Shown piece by piece: positions 33,301 to 42,258 of a stretch of 52,579 nt of DNA. The notes beneath the pieces are model-generated. The model was not told the DNA's origin. It saw only the letters and a list, made by a program, of their open reading frames with translations, and did not search any database. Source of the DNA: a virus; the IMG/VR virus record IMGVR_UViG_3300030329_003894, positions 1 to 52,579 of that record; one strand, 5' to 3'. How positions within the stretch are numbered: the first letter of the stretch is position 1; every line of letters starts with the position of its first letter. Made by a program: the position numbers and the translations under genes.

Positions 33301-36300
33301 TCTCCATATCCTAGATTTGTATTTAATCCACTCTCTTCCATTCTATCCTTAAACAATGAATCATCGGGCCAATCATACCATTGAAATTTCCAAACATTAG
33401 GTTCCCAAGTAGTGGGACTTACTTGTATCTCATGATAATTGTAGTAAGGGTCAACCCATGTATCATTTACCCATTCTCCTGGAACATATTCAGACCAGTT
33501 AAATTCTTGATTGCCAGCCCACATATTTTGACTATATTTATTATTTAAAAGAGTTCTATTTGATGCAGTTTTCCATGTTCTGTTAATAAATACATAATAC
33601 CCTTGTCCAGGTTCAAATAAAGATGGTGGTTTATATCCGCCCCATCCCTTATTTAAATCCTGGTTTCCATTATAAAAACCTCTATTATTACTTTGATTAG
33701 TAAGAACATGCCTAGTAGAATCAGCCCCTGGTATAGTATTATATTTATATTCCTCTTCATCTTCCATCTCACCATTGCCAGAAACCATTACCCATGGTTT
33801 ATACTTGGGATTTTCTATTTCTGGACCACCAAAATTAGGTCTTCCACGAACAACGCCAAAATCAGTTTGAGATGGAGTATCTCCCTCATAAGTATTTCTA
33901 TAAACAATTCCAGGATGACCAGTCCATTCATCTAATTGAAATAATGTAAGGTCATTACTATATACAGTATTATAATGTACTGTATCACCTAATTCATCTA
34001 TCCAACCTGTTGACCCAACTGTGTAATTAACATTTTCATTAAAATCAGTATAATTACTTATATCTCCCTCTGTGGTCGATTCAGGTACATTAGATTGAGA
34101 ATCTTGATTGGTTGGCAAAAATGTTCTTAATACTGATAAATCATTTTCGTCTCTTTCTAAAGTTGGAGGTTTGCCAACAAAATCTCCAGTTAAATTGCCT
34201 AAAAAGGATACTGCATGCCTAGGCAGATTAAATGTCTCTTTATCATCATATGAACTCCCATGATATATTCTACCTGCTAAAAAGCTTCGACTATAATGTG
34301 ACAAAGGGTGCAATGAATTAGAGAGAGGTTCAATTTTTCTTCCTGTACGACAATCCCATCCTAGATTATGTCCCCAAAATAACTTACCATTAGCCATTGC
34401 TCCATGTTGTAAAAAATGCCTTTCATCTGTATCATCGTTTCCATAGCGGTCAGTACTTCTCCCTGGATAACTTACCGAATAAAATTGTCCAGCAGATTGA
34501 TAATTATCAGATAACCATTGCATTCCTCCATCTGTAGTCCATCTACCACCTTTATCATAAATACCCCAAGAAGCAGCGTATGGCTTGCCTGATATCCCTG
34601 ACTCTACACTAGAAGATATGGAATAGCCATTTGGCATAAAATTACTTCTTTTTAAATGACTCCCGTATATAGAGTCATAATCAACTAAACTACTAGGATT
34701 AACGCTTGAATGTGCATTAGAAAAAGTATGATTCATCATAAAGGCAAATTGTCTTGGATAATACATATCTCCAGCTGTTGGATGATTATAATAACCTACT
34801 TCAGAATATGGCAATGTTCTATCTGCCATATTTAATTGTTTTTGATTATCTATATCTAGGGTATTTGCATTATATAGAAATAAGTCCCATTTATTAAATC
34901 CCTGACCTTCTGTTTCTTTTGCATATAATATCCATATTTTAGAGTTCCACCAAAAAGATTTATTATTGGAATCTACAACTTCGGCATTTTCTTCATGATA
35001 AGTACCATTTTTAGGTATTCCGCCCTCTGAGGTTGTTTGTACTATAAATTTATTTACATCAACCATATTGACTTCATGTGGGGAATGTACATTGAATTTT
35101 GTATGTGTTTCATTAAGTGTAGGATTATCAGCACTTCCTGCATCAAGGCCCACAAACATTACCTTATCACCAGTTGTTAATCTGGTAACCCATTTAGGAG
35201 AAGTTGTATCTGCCTCATTAGTACTATCTCCATGATTTTCTCCAGCTCCGTAAGAATCTGGATACCGTCTTCCAGACCATTCACTTTCTATACTAGTATC
35301 ACAGGGTAATGCTGTAAATTCAACAGCTTCACCTACAAAATCACCTTGTATATCAGGACTTGTATTAACCTTTGTAATACGTCCACATTCAAAAGTTTCA
35401 CAAATACCAACAATTTGTGCATCAACAGGTATATTCGACCACATAAAGTTTTCTGGGGAATCACCATCTTCAGCTAAGTACATTGTACCTAATTCTGGGT
35501 GCATTTCAGCATCTGATTCTTCTGACCTATTTGGTCCATATTCTTGGTCAGCAATATTAATATTAATAATGCCATGGCCATCAGGAGAATCTCCCCAATC
35601 CTGTTCAGTATGATTATTCCTTAACCTATTCGGAATATTGCTGAAATTAAAGTTTAATTCATCGTGGCCTACACCATTATCAGTAATATCATGAAAATCA
35701 ATTAAATTTAATCTATAAATTTTATTTACTTGGCCCTTTAGTCCTAAGTAAAATACACCATGCCTTGATACCCATTTTAAATTTCCATTTACTCTAAAAA
35801 TATCAGAAGTTTGATAATTGAATGGAGTAATTTGTGAACTAACACTTTCAGTTCCACTTTCTCCGCCTGGAAGTCCAAAAGTATTATATAATAAAGGACT
35901 TTGGCAAGGGCTTAAAGATGTAATATATGTATTATATTCTGAAGCTATTAAATCTAAAATATCAATATAGGCAACTCTATTACCTACATTGCTTATAGCT
36001 ACTACATCAGATGTTCCATCTGAAGGCTGTATACTACCAGCACTGCCTCCAGTAAAGGCCTCATTATCACTTGTAGTTGTTAAACTTACTTTTCCAATAT
36101 TTGTAGAATACTTTTGATAGGTATAAGAAAATGAAGGTTCGCCTCCTAAACCATCCGCTTGTTTTCCTACATATCTTAATACAGGATATGGAGTAGCATG
36201 TTCAGCTTCGCCACAATACATGAATAAATCATTTTGTAATACTGTAGCAGTAACATCATAATCATATCTTTTCCATGCTTGAAAAGCCCCATCATCACTA

Positions 36301-38054
36301 TCCTCACTATCTGCGTGAATCCGAATAATCTGTCCTATTTGGACATTATTTGTACTAATAAATGTATGCAAGGCTGCATCTGAAGTTGTACCAACTGTTT
36401 CAAAATCATAATCTAAATTACTTGTTTTATTATCATCAGCCCAACTCTCGTCAGAATAAGGGTCATGACCTAAATCTAATTGTGGGCCCCAGGATATTAC
36501 ATGATTAGCTTCATCAGTGGCAACTTCTCGACCATGTATTGGGAATATAACTGTTTCCCCAGCAACAATCGAATCTGTAGTTATACCGCTTTCCTCATAT
36601 GATGCTAAATTAAAATCTTCCAATTTCATTCCTTCAATAGAATTTATGAAGTCATTACTTTCTGTTTTTAAAGCTACTTTAGGTGGAGTGTCAGCATTTC
36701 CTCCTGTGCCTATATATATTTTATCAGAATCTACTTGTAAATCTAAATCAGTAAAAGTAATTGTTCCAGAATTTAATTGTGTTTTTGTTGGTTGCTGTGA
36801 AAATATATTAGAATAAAGAAAAGCACTTGCACCATTTCCACTTTCCGCAATAGATACTATATCTGTTTTACTTCTATCAAATTTATCTGGCATGCTTTTA
36901 AAACTTACACCATTAAAAGTTATTGGAGCAAAAGAAGTAGTTGTAATTTTTGCTTCCCAATTATCTAACCAATCCGCTGAAGTACTAAAATGACTTACCC
37001 TAGCAGTATTATATGCATCTGTATTTTTAGGTATAATAGTTATTGTTTGATTATCAAGAGTAACAGATTCAACCTTATCTGATGCATTTAAGGTAGCTAT
37101 AATATTAACTAAAAAAGCTTTTACATAATTAATTGTAGCCCCTGCAATTGTTTTAGTTCTATTCCAGTTAAGGTCTACATCATAATTAACAACATTTACA
37201 TTCCAATTATTACCAAAGAAAGTATTTCCTGTTAAAGAATCTGGAGGCATGACATTTCCTTGCCAACCTGAAAGCTCAGCAGTCAAGGGGACGGGATAAG
37301 GCGCAGATGCATCAGTATCTGTTATTTTAAATAACCATTCTTCCCCATCTAAATGTATTTGTACCATATTTAAAAGCGGATGTAAAAAAGTTGGCCTTGG
37401 TTCACTTGGGTTTTGACCTCCCCCATCCTCAGGGAAAAATCCAACTCCATACATAGGCCTAGAACTAAAAGCAGAACCATTAACATCAGCTCCAGTTAAT
37501 CTTTTTGGCAAAAACGCACCCAAATCATGCCATTTCATCATTGCTGGATTAGCGCTGTTTCGTATTATAGGTATATATTGTAATGTTCCATTATCATCAA
37601 AAAAGAAAAAAGGTCTTGGTTGGTCATAAGCTGGATATTCATCTCCAGACAAAGGCTCCATTGAATATCTCTCCATATTATCAATAGATGTAACACTTGA
37701 CTGTTCATCTGCTGCATACATTTCTAATAGTCTATGAGTCTTCTGAATATTAAAATCATCTATATCTGTAGTTGCTTGCGTCTCACCTCCACCATAAACA
37801 CCTATAATATTCTCAAAATCAATAATAATACTTGCTGGATTATCAGCTTGAGATTCAGATTGCAACTCTTCTATTGTTTTAAATCCATTTTCAGATAAAA
37901 TCGTATCTTGTTTAATACCTTCTAATCTACCTAAAATATTATTAGAGTTAATATTTAATGAATAAGAGGCAGATTCATCATGAATATCTGTAGGGGAGGC
38001 ATTAGAAGTAATGCCTTTCATAAAGTTTTTCAGTTCTTTTAATTGCTTAGGCAT
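30306..38054 (-). CDS. Giant tail protein of 2582 residues (tail hub/stabiliser type)
   Basis: ATG 38054 overlaps the preceding 43-residue gene by 8 nt. The N-terminus (LKELKNFMKGITSNASPTDI...SLNIN..NILGRLEGIK) matches the opening style of podovirus tail stabiliser or nozzle proteins, in which 'G...' segments precede a beta-propeller. The C-terminal 700 residues have propeller-like repeats (LYIWGQNKLYKLDPITLLIE; GLCFLDKNNVYLHDGNKP). The middle ~1500 residues are Asn/Trp/Tyr/Gly-rich beta structure with many DG and PG turns, as in receptor-binding or glycan-facing parts. Tail nozzle proteins of this kind are usually much shorter, so this looks like a nozzle with large insertions. Late, structural. 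Confidence 0.75.
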   Translation of the reverse strand: MPKQLKELKNFMKGITSNASPTDIHDESASYSLNINSNNILGRLEGIKQDTILSENGFKTIEELQSESQADNPASIIIDFENIIGVYGGGETQATTDIDDFNIQKTHRLLEMYAADEQSSVTSIDNMERYSMEPLSGDEYPAYDQPRPFFFFDDNGTLQYIPIIRNSANPAMMKWHDLGAFLPKRLTGADVNGSAFSSRPMYGVGFFPEDGGGQNPSEPRPTFLHPLLNMVQIHLDGEEWLFKITDTDASAPYPVPLTAELSGWQGNVMPPDSLTGNTFFGNNWNVNVVNYDVDLNWNRTKTIAGATINYVKAFLVNIIATLNASDKVESVTLDNQTITIIPKNTDAYNTARVSHFSTSADWLDNWEAKITTTSFAPITFNGVSFKSMPDKFDRSKTDIVSIAESGNGASAFLYSNIFSQQPTKTQLNSGTITFTDLDLQVDSDKIYIGTGGNADTPPKVALKTESNDFINSIEGMKLEDFNLASYEESGITTDSIVAGETVIFPIHGREVATDEANHVISWGPQLDLGHDPYSDESWADDNKTSNLDYDFETVGTTSDAALHTFISTNNVQIGQIIRIHADSEDSDDGAFQAWKRYDYDVTATVLQNDLFMYCGEAEHATPYPVLRYVGKQADGLGGEPSFSYTYQKYSTNIGKVSLTTTSDNEAFTGGSAGSIQPSDGTSDVVAISNVGNRVAYIDILDLIASEYNTYITSLSPCQSPLLYNTFGLPGGESGTESVSSQITPFNYQTSDIFRVNGNLKWVSRHGVFYLGLKGQVNKIYRLNLIDFHDITDNGVGHDELNFNFSNIPNRLRNNHTEQDWGDSPDGHGIININIADQEYGPNRSEESDAEMHPELGTMYLAEDGDSPENFMWSNIPVDAQIVGICETFECGRITKVNTSPDIQGDFVGEAVEFTALPCDTSIESEWSGRRYPDSYGAGENHGDSTNEADTTSPKWVTRLTTGDKVMFVGLDAGSADNPTLNETHTKFNVHSPHEVNMVDVNKFIVQTTSEGGIPKNGTYHEENAEVVDSNNKSFWWNSKIWILYAKETEGQGFNKWDLFLYNANTLDIDNQKQLNMADRTLPYSEVGYYNHPTAGDMYYPRQFAFMMNHTFSNAHSSVNPSSLVDYDSIYGSHLKRSNFMPNGYSISSSVESGISGKPYAASWGIYDKGGRWTTDGGMQWLSDNYQSAGQFYSVSYPGRSTDRYGNDDTDERHFLQHGAMANGKLFWGHNLGWDCRTGRKIEPLSNSLHPLSHYSRSFLAGRIYHGSSYDDKETFNLPRHAVSFLGNLTGDFVGKPPTLERDENDLSVLRTFLPTNQDSQSNVPESTTEGDISNYTDFNENVNYTVGSTGWIDELGDTVHYNTVYSNDLTLFQLDEWTGHPGIVYRNTYEGDTPSQTDFGVVRGRPNFGGPEIENPKYKPWVMVSGNGEMEDEEEYKYNTIPGADSTRHVLTNQSNNRGFYNGNQDLNKGWGGYKPPSLFEPGQGYYVFINRTWKTASNRTLLNNKYSQNMWAGNQEFNWSEYVPGEWVNDTWVDPYYNYHEIQVSPTTWEPNVWKFQWYDWPDDSLFKDRMEESGLNTNLGYGDRLDKSANRWNNFSCTAVADATFPIYAFSASTRGGFDTSPAGFHNKNAYNKQTFKQADFVQQGDAHQNQVWACNKYVARSFAYEQDDDNIYTDIPKKITENNNVQYGLSVKHDSELNAHKREHMDSVFKWGRGQVMGPVCTMHKIDVEGFDKINNIFPTILRSAASTVARNHIEYNNNVNGTFDEAQSNIATYNQYTPVYLCGVKKENDTSAILVINQDMTTFMAKDSKRSSYSALFWDYNNQFKKASLYTTLKRANCNGVNWEFDSNARYTCYHNRDTSLLETIQITDSISKIKDGSSQNSNLLRFRGAAFKEYNSDIFSDNLTIWDSSNMTPVTQTTVTTNGSVSSTATDNVNIWFSTLNFNRSKNLFGYNQNIFDLEKGGQNIYIAGAQITDDNGDIVVAGAAETGGYFKDIFLHSENDGAIISTSLTSIEFTQGNPTEGGPIEVGLYKYKFTFEYDGEFESELQQFGPYTEEVDDVLDFLELTIKLTPSYLQTINKRITGIGVYRTIGEDSAYGLVDIIKLKADQWTYDVHQDVFYHTIKDTGTSISYEDWNGISQDLEHTSSMHYGLSAIYKGYMFISNAWHPELNDTQRYVFRSSPGNFFRYDWTSDFCIMPEVPIAMTSFNSRLYIWGQNKLYKLDPITLLIEDEYEGISITGKNAFVKTEFGLCFLDKNNVYLHDGNKPNPIGNPILNSAAFPKDTSGNKIQAGYKELIKQTLINGDLPTVFFLNSKNSFAITLSNSEGKGRLFLYNILNQRWDLSESPRPRYVNSSSDGTVLLSDGNLLYNITSAEDEEFTNFARREWTWHSGDLTFGADTQDKVFKSMNLTGTPSYFNIDDGSQFSSTASVSNSVRMYINDSQVPLNIENKHYASTILGGTYLSQNLPADTDEFEIKSENPVNTKQEFIRPGHYIKINDEIMWVSAINTFEDVTKITVLRAQLSTTNVIHSVNAPISLIAPRLKITSNKKGKKLKIILEKQRGYIDSIGVVFKPKSIK

Positions 38055-38178
38055 TTTCTAATTTTTTAATCCTATCTTCTAATTCTTTTAATTTGGCTTT
38101 AATATCTATTTCTCCACCTTTAAGTTTTTTTCCTAAAGCTTTAATTACAGCATCTACTATTAATTTTTGACCAATCAT
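38047..38178 (-). CDS. 43-residue coiled-coil peptide
   Basis: ATG 38178 shares bases with the stop of the gene upstream (TAATG), and the stop overlaps the next start by 8 nt. The product begins MIGQKLIVDAVIKALGKKLK and ends with a heptad helix (IKAKLKELEDRIKKLENA). Tight coupling on both sides supports a real gene. It may be a small virion chaperone or an oligomerising lysis accessory; unknown. Confidence 0.65.
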   Translation of the reverse strand: MIGQKLIVDAVIKALGKKLKGGEIDIKAKLKELEDRIKKLENA

Positions 38179-38474
38179 TACCAATCCTCATTTTTCTTTT
38201 TTAAAAACTTTTCCTTTAAACCATTACCGCTCATAGCAGCTAAAATCTCCACTATCGCACGATAACTAGCTTTAATCTCTTTTTGCTCTAACTGAGTAAG
38301 TTTAGCTTGGTCTATTAATTTAATAATAATACCTTCTAATCTTTTGAAAGACTCTTCAAGCTCTTCCATTAAAGTATTCTGTATAAAGCTATTTTGCTTC
38401 CATATAAAGTATCCAAAAGCTACAGCTACTGCAATTGGTATTCCATATTGGTCTAATATTCCTAAAAATTCCAC
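38178..38474 (-). CDS. Holin-like membrane protein, 98 residues
   Basis: ATG 38474 overlaps the phosphatase stop by one base. It has one N-terminal hydrophobic segment after a short acidic start (LDQYGIPIAVAVAFGYFIWK, about 7-26), then a long charged amphipathic helix (LMEELEESFKRLEGIIIKLI). This single-segment plus helix plan resembles BhlA/UviB-type holin-like proteins. Late position beside other membrane proteins agrees. It could also be a spanin-like or tail-membrane factor. Confidence 0.62.
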   Translation of the reverse strand: MEFLGILDQYGIPIAVAVAFGYFIWKQNSFIQNTLMEELEESFKRLEGIIIKLIDQAKLTQLEQKEIKASYRAIVEILAAMSGNGLKEKFLKKKNEDW

Positions 38475-39259
38475 TATTTCTTTTTGCCTTTAATTAGTTC
38501 ACCCCATAAAGAAGCCATACCATTTACTATTTGCACAATATGAACAGTAAAATGTCCTCGTGCATAAAAATCTACTACTCCAAATGCATGTGCCCACTTA
38601 TGCTGTCTGCCACCTAACCATTGATTCTTGTCACCTGACATATCTTTTAGGCAACCTAATGACCAAGCTGACTTAGGTCCATCCATATGGGTTACAGAAT
38701 CTTGCTGTAAACTATGATGATGACCATACATTATATTGCATCCAAGCTTTCTTAAGTGGTTAGATGTGTGATACTGACCACCAAAATGATGACCATGGTA
38801 AAAGAATATCTTGCCTATTTTAAGGTACTCTCCTGCCTTATGGTATATATACCCCCTATCATCAGACTTTATTGCCTGTTTGAACCCATATTGGGACAAA
38901 TAAGGGTATTCTTGCACAAAATAGTCTAACCATTCATCGTGATTACCCGCGCAAATGTGTCGTTTCTTACACCCTGCTTTATCTAAAGAGCTATCCATCT
39001 TATCTAAAAATAGATTGACAGATTCTATTTCTTTTTCTACTTTTGGGATTATGTATTCAACAGGTGGCTTCTTCTTTCTTTTCCACTGCCAATGTGATAC
39101 ACTACCCCATTCACCTAAATCTCCAAGGTCTATATAAATGTCAGGCTTTATAATCTCTATTGCCTGACGAACCACACTAGTGGCTAGAACATCATGAAGA
39201 GGAACATGCTTGTCTGGTGTGACAATCGCACGTTTTACAACGCCTCTATCTTTACTCAT
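38474..39259 (-). CDS. Calcineurin-like metallophosphoesterase
   Basis: ATG 39259. The 261-residue protein has the five metal-site motifs in order: TPDKHVPLHD with Asp16-x-His18, DLGDLGEW (45-51), AGNHDEW (104-110, the GNHD motif), YHGHHFGG (154-161), and MYGHHHS (177-183). These bind two metals in the family of MPP phosphatases and nucleases such as Mre11 and Lambda phosphatase. The substrate is not predictable; a DNA end, nucleotide or phosphoprotein are all possible. It is odd to find it in the late block between a zinc protein and a holin candidate rather than with replication genes, so a packaging, virion or late signalling role deserves thought. Confidence 0.87.
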   Translation of the reverse strand: MSKDRGVVKRAIVTPDKHVPLHDVLATSVVRQAIEIIKPDIYIDLGDLGEWGSVSHWQWKRKKKPPVEYIIPKVEKEIESVNLFLDKMDSSLDKAGCKKRHICAGNHDEWLDYFVQEYPYLSQYGFKQAIKSDDRGYIYHKAGEYLKIGKIFFYHGHHFGGQYHTSNHLRKLGCNIMYGHHHSLQQDSVTHMDGPKSAWSLGCLKDMSGDKNQWLGGRQHKWAHAFGVVDFYARGHFTVHIVQIVNGMASLWGELIKGKKK

Positions 39260-39267
39260 TCAGTCTC

Positions 39268-39585
39268 CTACGAGAAGTCTGAGCGAGACCTCCATCCCCA
39301 ATCATTGGGATTAGTGTAAGTATCTTTTACATTATCGAGCATCTGCTCAGTCTCTTTCTTATTAAAGCGTCTTTGTAAAAAACCACAATGCATACAGCCC
39401 CATAAAATGGGGCCGTCGTATGCGCCTAAAACCTCAATACCTCTGACTTTCCTATCATGGCAATCAGGGCATTCTTTAGGTTTAGTTTTTCGAGCTCTTT
39501 TTTTACTAACGCCTATATCATACAGAACATCACCAGTTCTTGCTTCTAGCATATCTTCAAAAACGATGAGCCTGTTTTTACTCAT
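39268..39585 (-). CDS. Zinc-ribbon protein, 105 residues
   Basis: ATG 39585 shares bases with the stop of the gene upstream. Two Cys pairs, CPDC near residue 39 and CMHC near 64, stand 25 residues apart as in a zinc ribbon, in a basic context (KKRARKTKPKECPDC). The tail is acidic then Trp/Arg-rich (NPNDWGWRSRSDFS). Such ribbons are found in phage proteins that bind nucleic acid or partners. Function unknown. It is 8 nt before the phosphatase gene, so the two may work together. Confidence 0.72.
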   Translation of the reverse strand: MSKNRLIVFEDMLEARTGDVLYDIGVSKKRARKTKPKECPDCHDRKVRGIEVLGAYDGPILWGCMHCGFLQRRFNKKETEQMLDNVKDTYTNPNDWGWRSRSDFS

Positions 39586-39869
39586 TATTTATCAGAACGC
39601 AATCCGCTAATAAATCCCTTTACGGCACTACCAACGATATTGTCTATAAGGTCTACTAGCCAAGGTTCTATAGTAGAGTTCCATACTTTTTTAGTAAGAC
39701 TCCATTTCGCTAATCCTAGAGTCATAGTGCGACCCATTAAACGAAAGAAAGATTCTACCTTAGAAGCAATCATATCATTAGGGACTTTTTTAAGAACCCA
39801 TAATACTACCCCTGCTACACCTCCGCCAGCAAGTAATCCTACATTGCCTGTTAAAAATGATAAATCCAT
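39585..39869 (-). CDS. Small membrane protein, holin candidate, 94 residues
   Basis: ATG 39869 behind aggagaaac. The N-terminal part is Gly-rich and hydrophobic (LSFLTGNVGLLAGGGVAGVVLWVLKK by parts, residues 4-27), followed by amphipathic helices ending SGLRSDK. It directly follows the fibre gene. Holin or tail-tip membrane protein are both possible; two such candidates lie within 1.7 kb. Confidence 0.62.
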   Translation of the reverse strand: MDLSFLTGNVGLLAGGGVAGVVLWVLKKVPNDMIASKVESFFRLMGRTMTLGLAKWSLTKKVWNSTIEPWLVDLIDNIVGSAVKGFISGLRSDK

Positions 39870-39898
39870 AGTTTCTCCTAATTAGTTACTATAATTTA

Positions 39899-41317
39899 CT
39901 AAGCTGTACCCCATATTTCAATAAGAAATTTTCCACCTGTATATGTCGTATCAGTTGCAGCTTCTCCTGTAAGAAGATATAAATAATTATTATCAGTAAT
40001 AACCTGAGTAGCTGTTCCAAATGCTTTCACATCATTAGCTGCCCATGCACCTGCACGTTCTACTAAAGTTGTACCACTAGTTAAAGAGGCTGCTTCTACA
40101 TCATCTGCATCAGCTGAAAATGCTAAATCAATATCATCTATTGAAGCGTGACCTGCAGGAGCCTCTAAGCAGCTCATTCTCCCTGATACAACCGTCCCAT
40201 TAACTCCAGATGTTATTCGAGTTAAATAACACGGATTACTTGTTCCATCTACTCCAATGATTTTAGCAGTACCATTTGCCTGAAGACCTGTTAAGTCTAG
40301 ATATATAGTAGTTTTAATCATAGTTCCAAATCTCTCAGTATAAACTCTGCATACAGTTCCAGAACCACCTGTAATACCTGTTCCTGGTGTATTTCCTACA
40401 TTACCAGTAAATAAAGCTGTTCCACTTATAGTTGTTGTTCCTGCTAATGTTAATGTTTTACCTGAATTAAAAGTTGTTCCGCCAGAAGCAAAACTAATAT
40501 ACGATGTTGAACCATCATTAATATCCATACCATTTGTACTAGTAAATCGGATATCTTTATTATCTGCTATTGTTAAATTCTCAGTTACTGATAAAGCACC
40601 TGCTAAAGTAACATTTGCCCCTGATGTAGTAATAGCTGTAGTGCCATCGCTAGCTTTAATATCATTACCACCTAAGGTTAAATCGCCATCAATTTGTAAA
40701 TTGCCAGATTCATCTAATGTTGCTATTTCTACATCTGTATGAGTTCCATTATAAAAATAGAATTTCTGACCAGTTTCATCAAAATCTTTATCAAGATAAA
40801 AAGACATATTTCCATCTGACTTAATATTTAAATCACCATCTGTAGTTCCTATTATATCTCCACCTGCAACTGTTAAATCACCAGCTAAGGTAGCATTAGC
40901 TCCAGACAATGTAAAAGCTGTTGTTCCGCCAAATGATTTTATATCATTCCCCGCAACAGTTAAATCACCACCAATAGTAACATTGTCATCGGTATCCATT
41001 GTAATAGTACTCCCACCATCTGATGCTTGTATGATATTGCCAGTAACTTTTAAATAATTCCCTATAGTAACATTATCACTTGTATCTAATGAAATAGCTA
41101 TACCACCGTCAGATGCATATATTCTATTATTACTAAGTTTAATACCTGATGTTGCTGTTATCAATCCTGAAAAGGTTAAAGCTGATGTTAAAGTCGTCAT
41201 CTTAACATCGCTAGACCCATCTGTATAATATATATCTCCAACGCCTGAACTCGTCTTATCTGTAAAAATTAAGCTTTCATAGGTCGAAGATATAGCACTT
41301 CCTGTTAAAGTTCCCAT
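39899..41317 (-). CDS. Repeat-rich tail fibre, 472 residues
   Basis: ATG 41317. Residues ~60-310 consist of repeated beta modules: GGDLTVAGNDIKSFGGTTAF, then SGANATLAGDLTVAGGDI, then GGNDIKASDGTTAITTSGAN, each with the pattern D-G-x-T-x-I/A and GDLTV. This is the trimeric triple-beta fibre style common in aquatic phages. The last ~150 residues form a distinct domain (GTGITGGSGTVCRVYTERFG onward), probably the receptor-binding tip. It sits between connector genes and small membrane proteins in the late block. Confidence 0.82.
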   Translation of the reverse strand: MGTLTGSAISSTYESLIFTDKTSSGVGDIYYTDGSSDVKMTTLTSALTFSGLITATSGIKLSNNRIYASDGGIAISLDTSDNVTIGNYLKVTGNIIQASDGGSTITMDTDDNVTIGGDLTVAGNDIKSFGGTTAFTLSGANATLAGDLTVAGGDIIGTTDGDLNIKSDGNMSFYLDKDFDETGQKFYFYNGTHTDVEIATLDESGNLQIDGDLTLGGNDIKASDGTTAITTSGANVTLAGALSVTENLTIADNKDIRFTSTNGMDINDGSTSYISFASGGTTFNSGKTLTLAGTTTISGTALFTGNVGNTPGTGITGGSGTVCRVYTERFGTMIKTTIYLDLTGLQANGTAKIIGVDGTSNPCYLTRITSGVNGTVVSGRMSCLEAPAGHASIDDIDLAFSADADDVEAASLTSGTTLVERAGAWAANDVKAFGTATQVITDNNYLYLLTGEAATDTTYTGGKFLIEIWGTA

Positions 41318-41327
41318 CTATATTCTC

Positions 41328-41519
41328 CTATTGTTTAGCCCATATTGTTCTTTTAGAAACATAAAAGGCGTTAGTTGTTAAATCTTCCCAATTAGTTGTT
41401 ACTTCTTGTACTCTAAAATTACCTGGATAACTCTTAAAATTAGCTGTAGTTGGCTTTATGGAACGACCTAATTTTATTGTAGTTCCACTACCCATTTTCC
41501 TTGAATCAAGTGATGGCAT
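41328..41519 (-). CDS. Small late protein, 63 residues, unknown
   Basis: ATG 41519, 3 nt after the end of the gene upstream. The product begins MPSLDSRKMGSGTTIKLGRS, is basic and has no hydrophobic segment. It lies between connector proteins and the fibre, so a minor tail or joining protein is likely. No motif recognised. Confidence 0.68.
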   Translation of the reverse strand: MPSLDSRKMGSGTTIKLGRSIKPTTANFKSYPGNFRVQEVTTNWEDLTTNAFYVSKRTIWAKQ

Positions 41520-41521
41520 AA

Positions 41522-41947
41522 TTAATACTCCTGTGGGACTATTTGTCCAGTTGTTTGATAATTACTTCTTGCAAATTTCTTAGCTCGTTTACATAATTTT
41601 TCATATTCATTATCAAAATATTGAGCTAATTCTATTTTCATATTTCTAGGGTCTTGATATCCTATAGCTATAGCTTTATATGCTAAAGCTTCATGAAATT
41701 GAATTGGTATCTCATCTAATGGCCCATGGAAATTATCAGTATAAGCATTTTCATAATTCCTATCATTTCCAACTGGAAATTTAGTAGGCAATGACAGTCC
41801 CTTAATTAAAAGTGATTTAGCTTCACTGATAGATACTATATTAGTGCTTACTCCATCTACTGTAGTTGTAGTTGTGCTATCTTCTATAAGACCGATACGA
41901 CCTCTTTCGGTAAACCATAATCTTTTAGGGTCAGTGTAATGAGGCAT
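41522..41947 (-). CDS. Head-tail connector-region protein, 141 residues
   Basis: ATG 41947 shares bases with the stop of the gene upstream. The protein starts MPHYTDPKRLWFTERGRIGL and has a mixed strand/helix fold with an acidic middle (FHGPLDEIPIQFHEALAYKA) and a C-terminal helix with YFDNEYEKLCKRAKKF. Proteins with 'IP..fHeala..A' segments are common next to connector genes in short-tailed phages. Adaptor or stopper is the likely class. Confidence 0.7.
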   Translation of the reverse strand: MPHYTDPKRLWFTERGRIGLIEDSTTTTTVDGVSTNIVSISEAKSLLIKGLSLPTKFPVGNDRNYENAYTDNFHGPLDEIPIQFHEALAYKAIAIGYQDPRNMKIELAQYFDNEYEKLCKRAKKFARSNYQTTGQIVPQEY

Positions 41948-42255
41948 TAAATTTCGTCCTCCTCTGATTCGTAATCATTAATAATAGGTTTAGTTATAGA
42001 CCTAGGTATTCTAACTCCATTTAAAAATACTTCATTTATTTTAAATAACCCTTCGGGTAATTTATAAAATCTTTGGTCTGCAGTAGTATTTAGGGTATCG
42101 CCAGTTAAAGTATCAACCATTTCAAATTGAGTACTAATTAATTCACTTTTCATACATAAATCATCAGCAGCTCTGTTTAATAAATGCCTTATCTCATTCT
42201 CTGCCATATGAGGATGGTGTTGTTTTACTAATTCAATTAATTGTGTTAAATTCAT
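41947..42255 (-). CDS. Connector-region protein, 102 residues
   Basis: ATG 42255. The first half is helical and begins MNLTQLIELVKQHHPHMAEN, and the second half has strands (QRFYKLPEGLFKINEVFLNG). This matches the general plan of phage head-completion or adaptor proteins in which a helix bundle is followed by a 'yyLP..f.....V..ng' motif. It lies 3 nt after the 248-residue adaptor gene. Function by position. Confidence 0.7.
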   Translation of the reverse strand: MNLTQLIELVKQHHPHMAENEIRHLLNRAADDLCMKSELISTQFEMVDTLTGDTLNTTADQRFYKLPEGLFKINEVFLNGVRIPRSITKPIINDYESEEDEI

Positions 42256-42258
42256 AAA

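Noticed and set aside
39899-41317. CRISPR-like repeats in the fibre gene
   Set aside because: The repeats are in-frame, variable protein modules with no constant repeat-spacer pattern.
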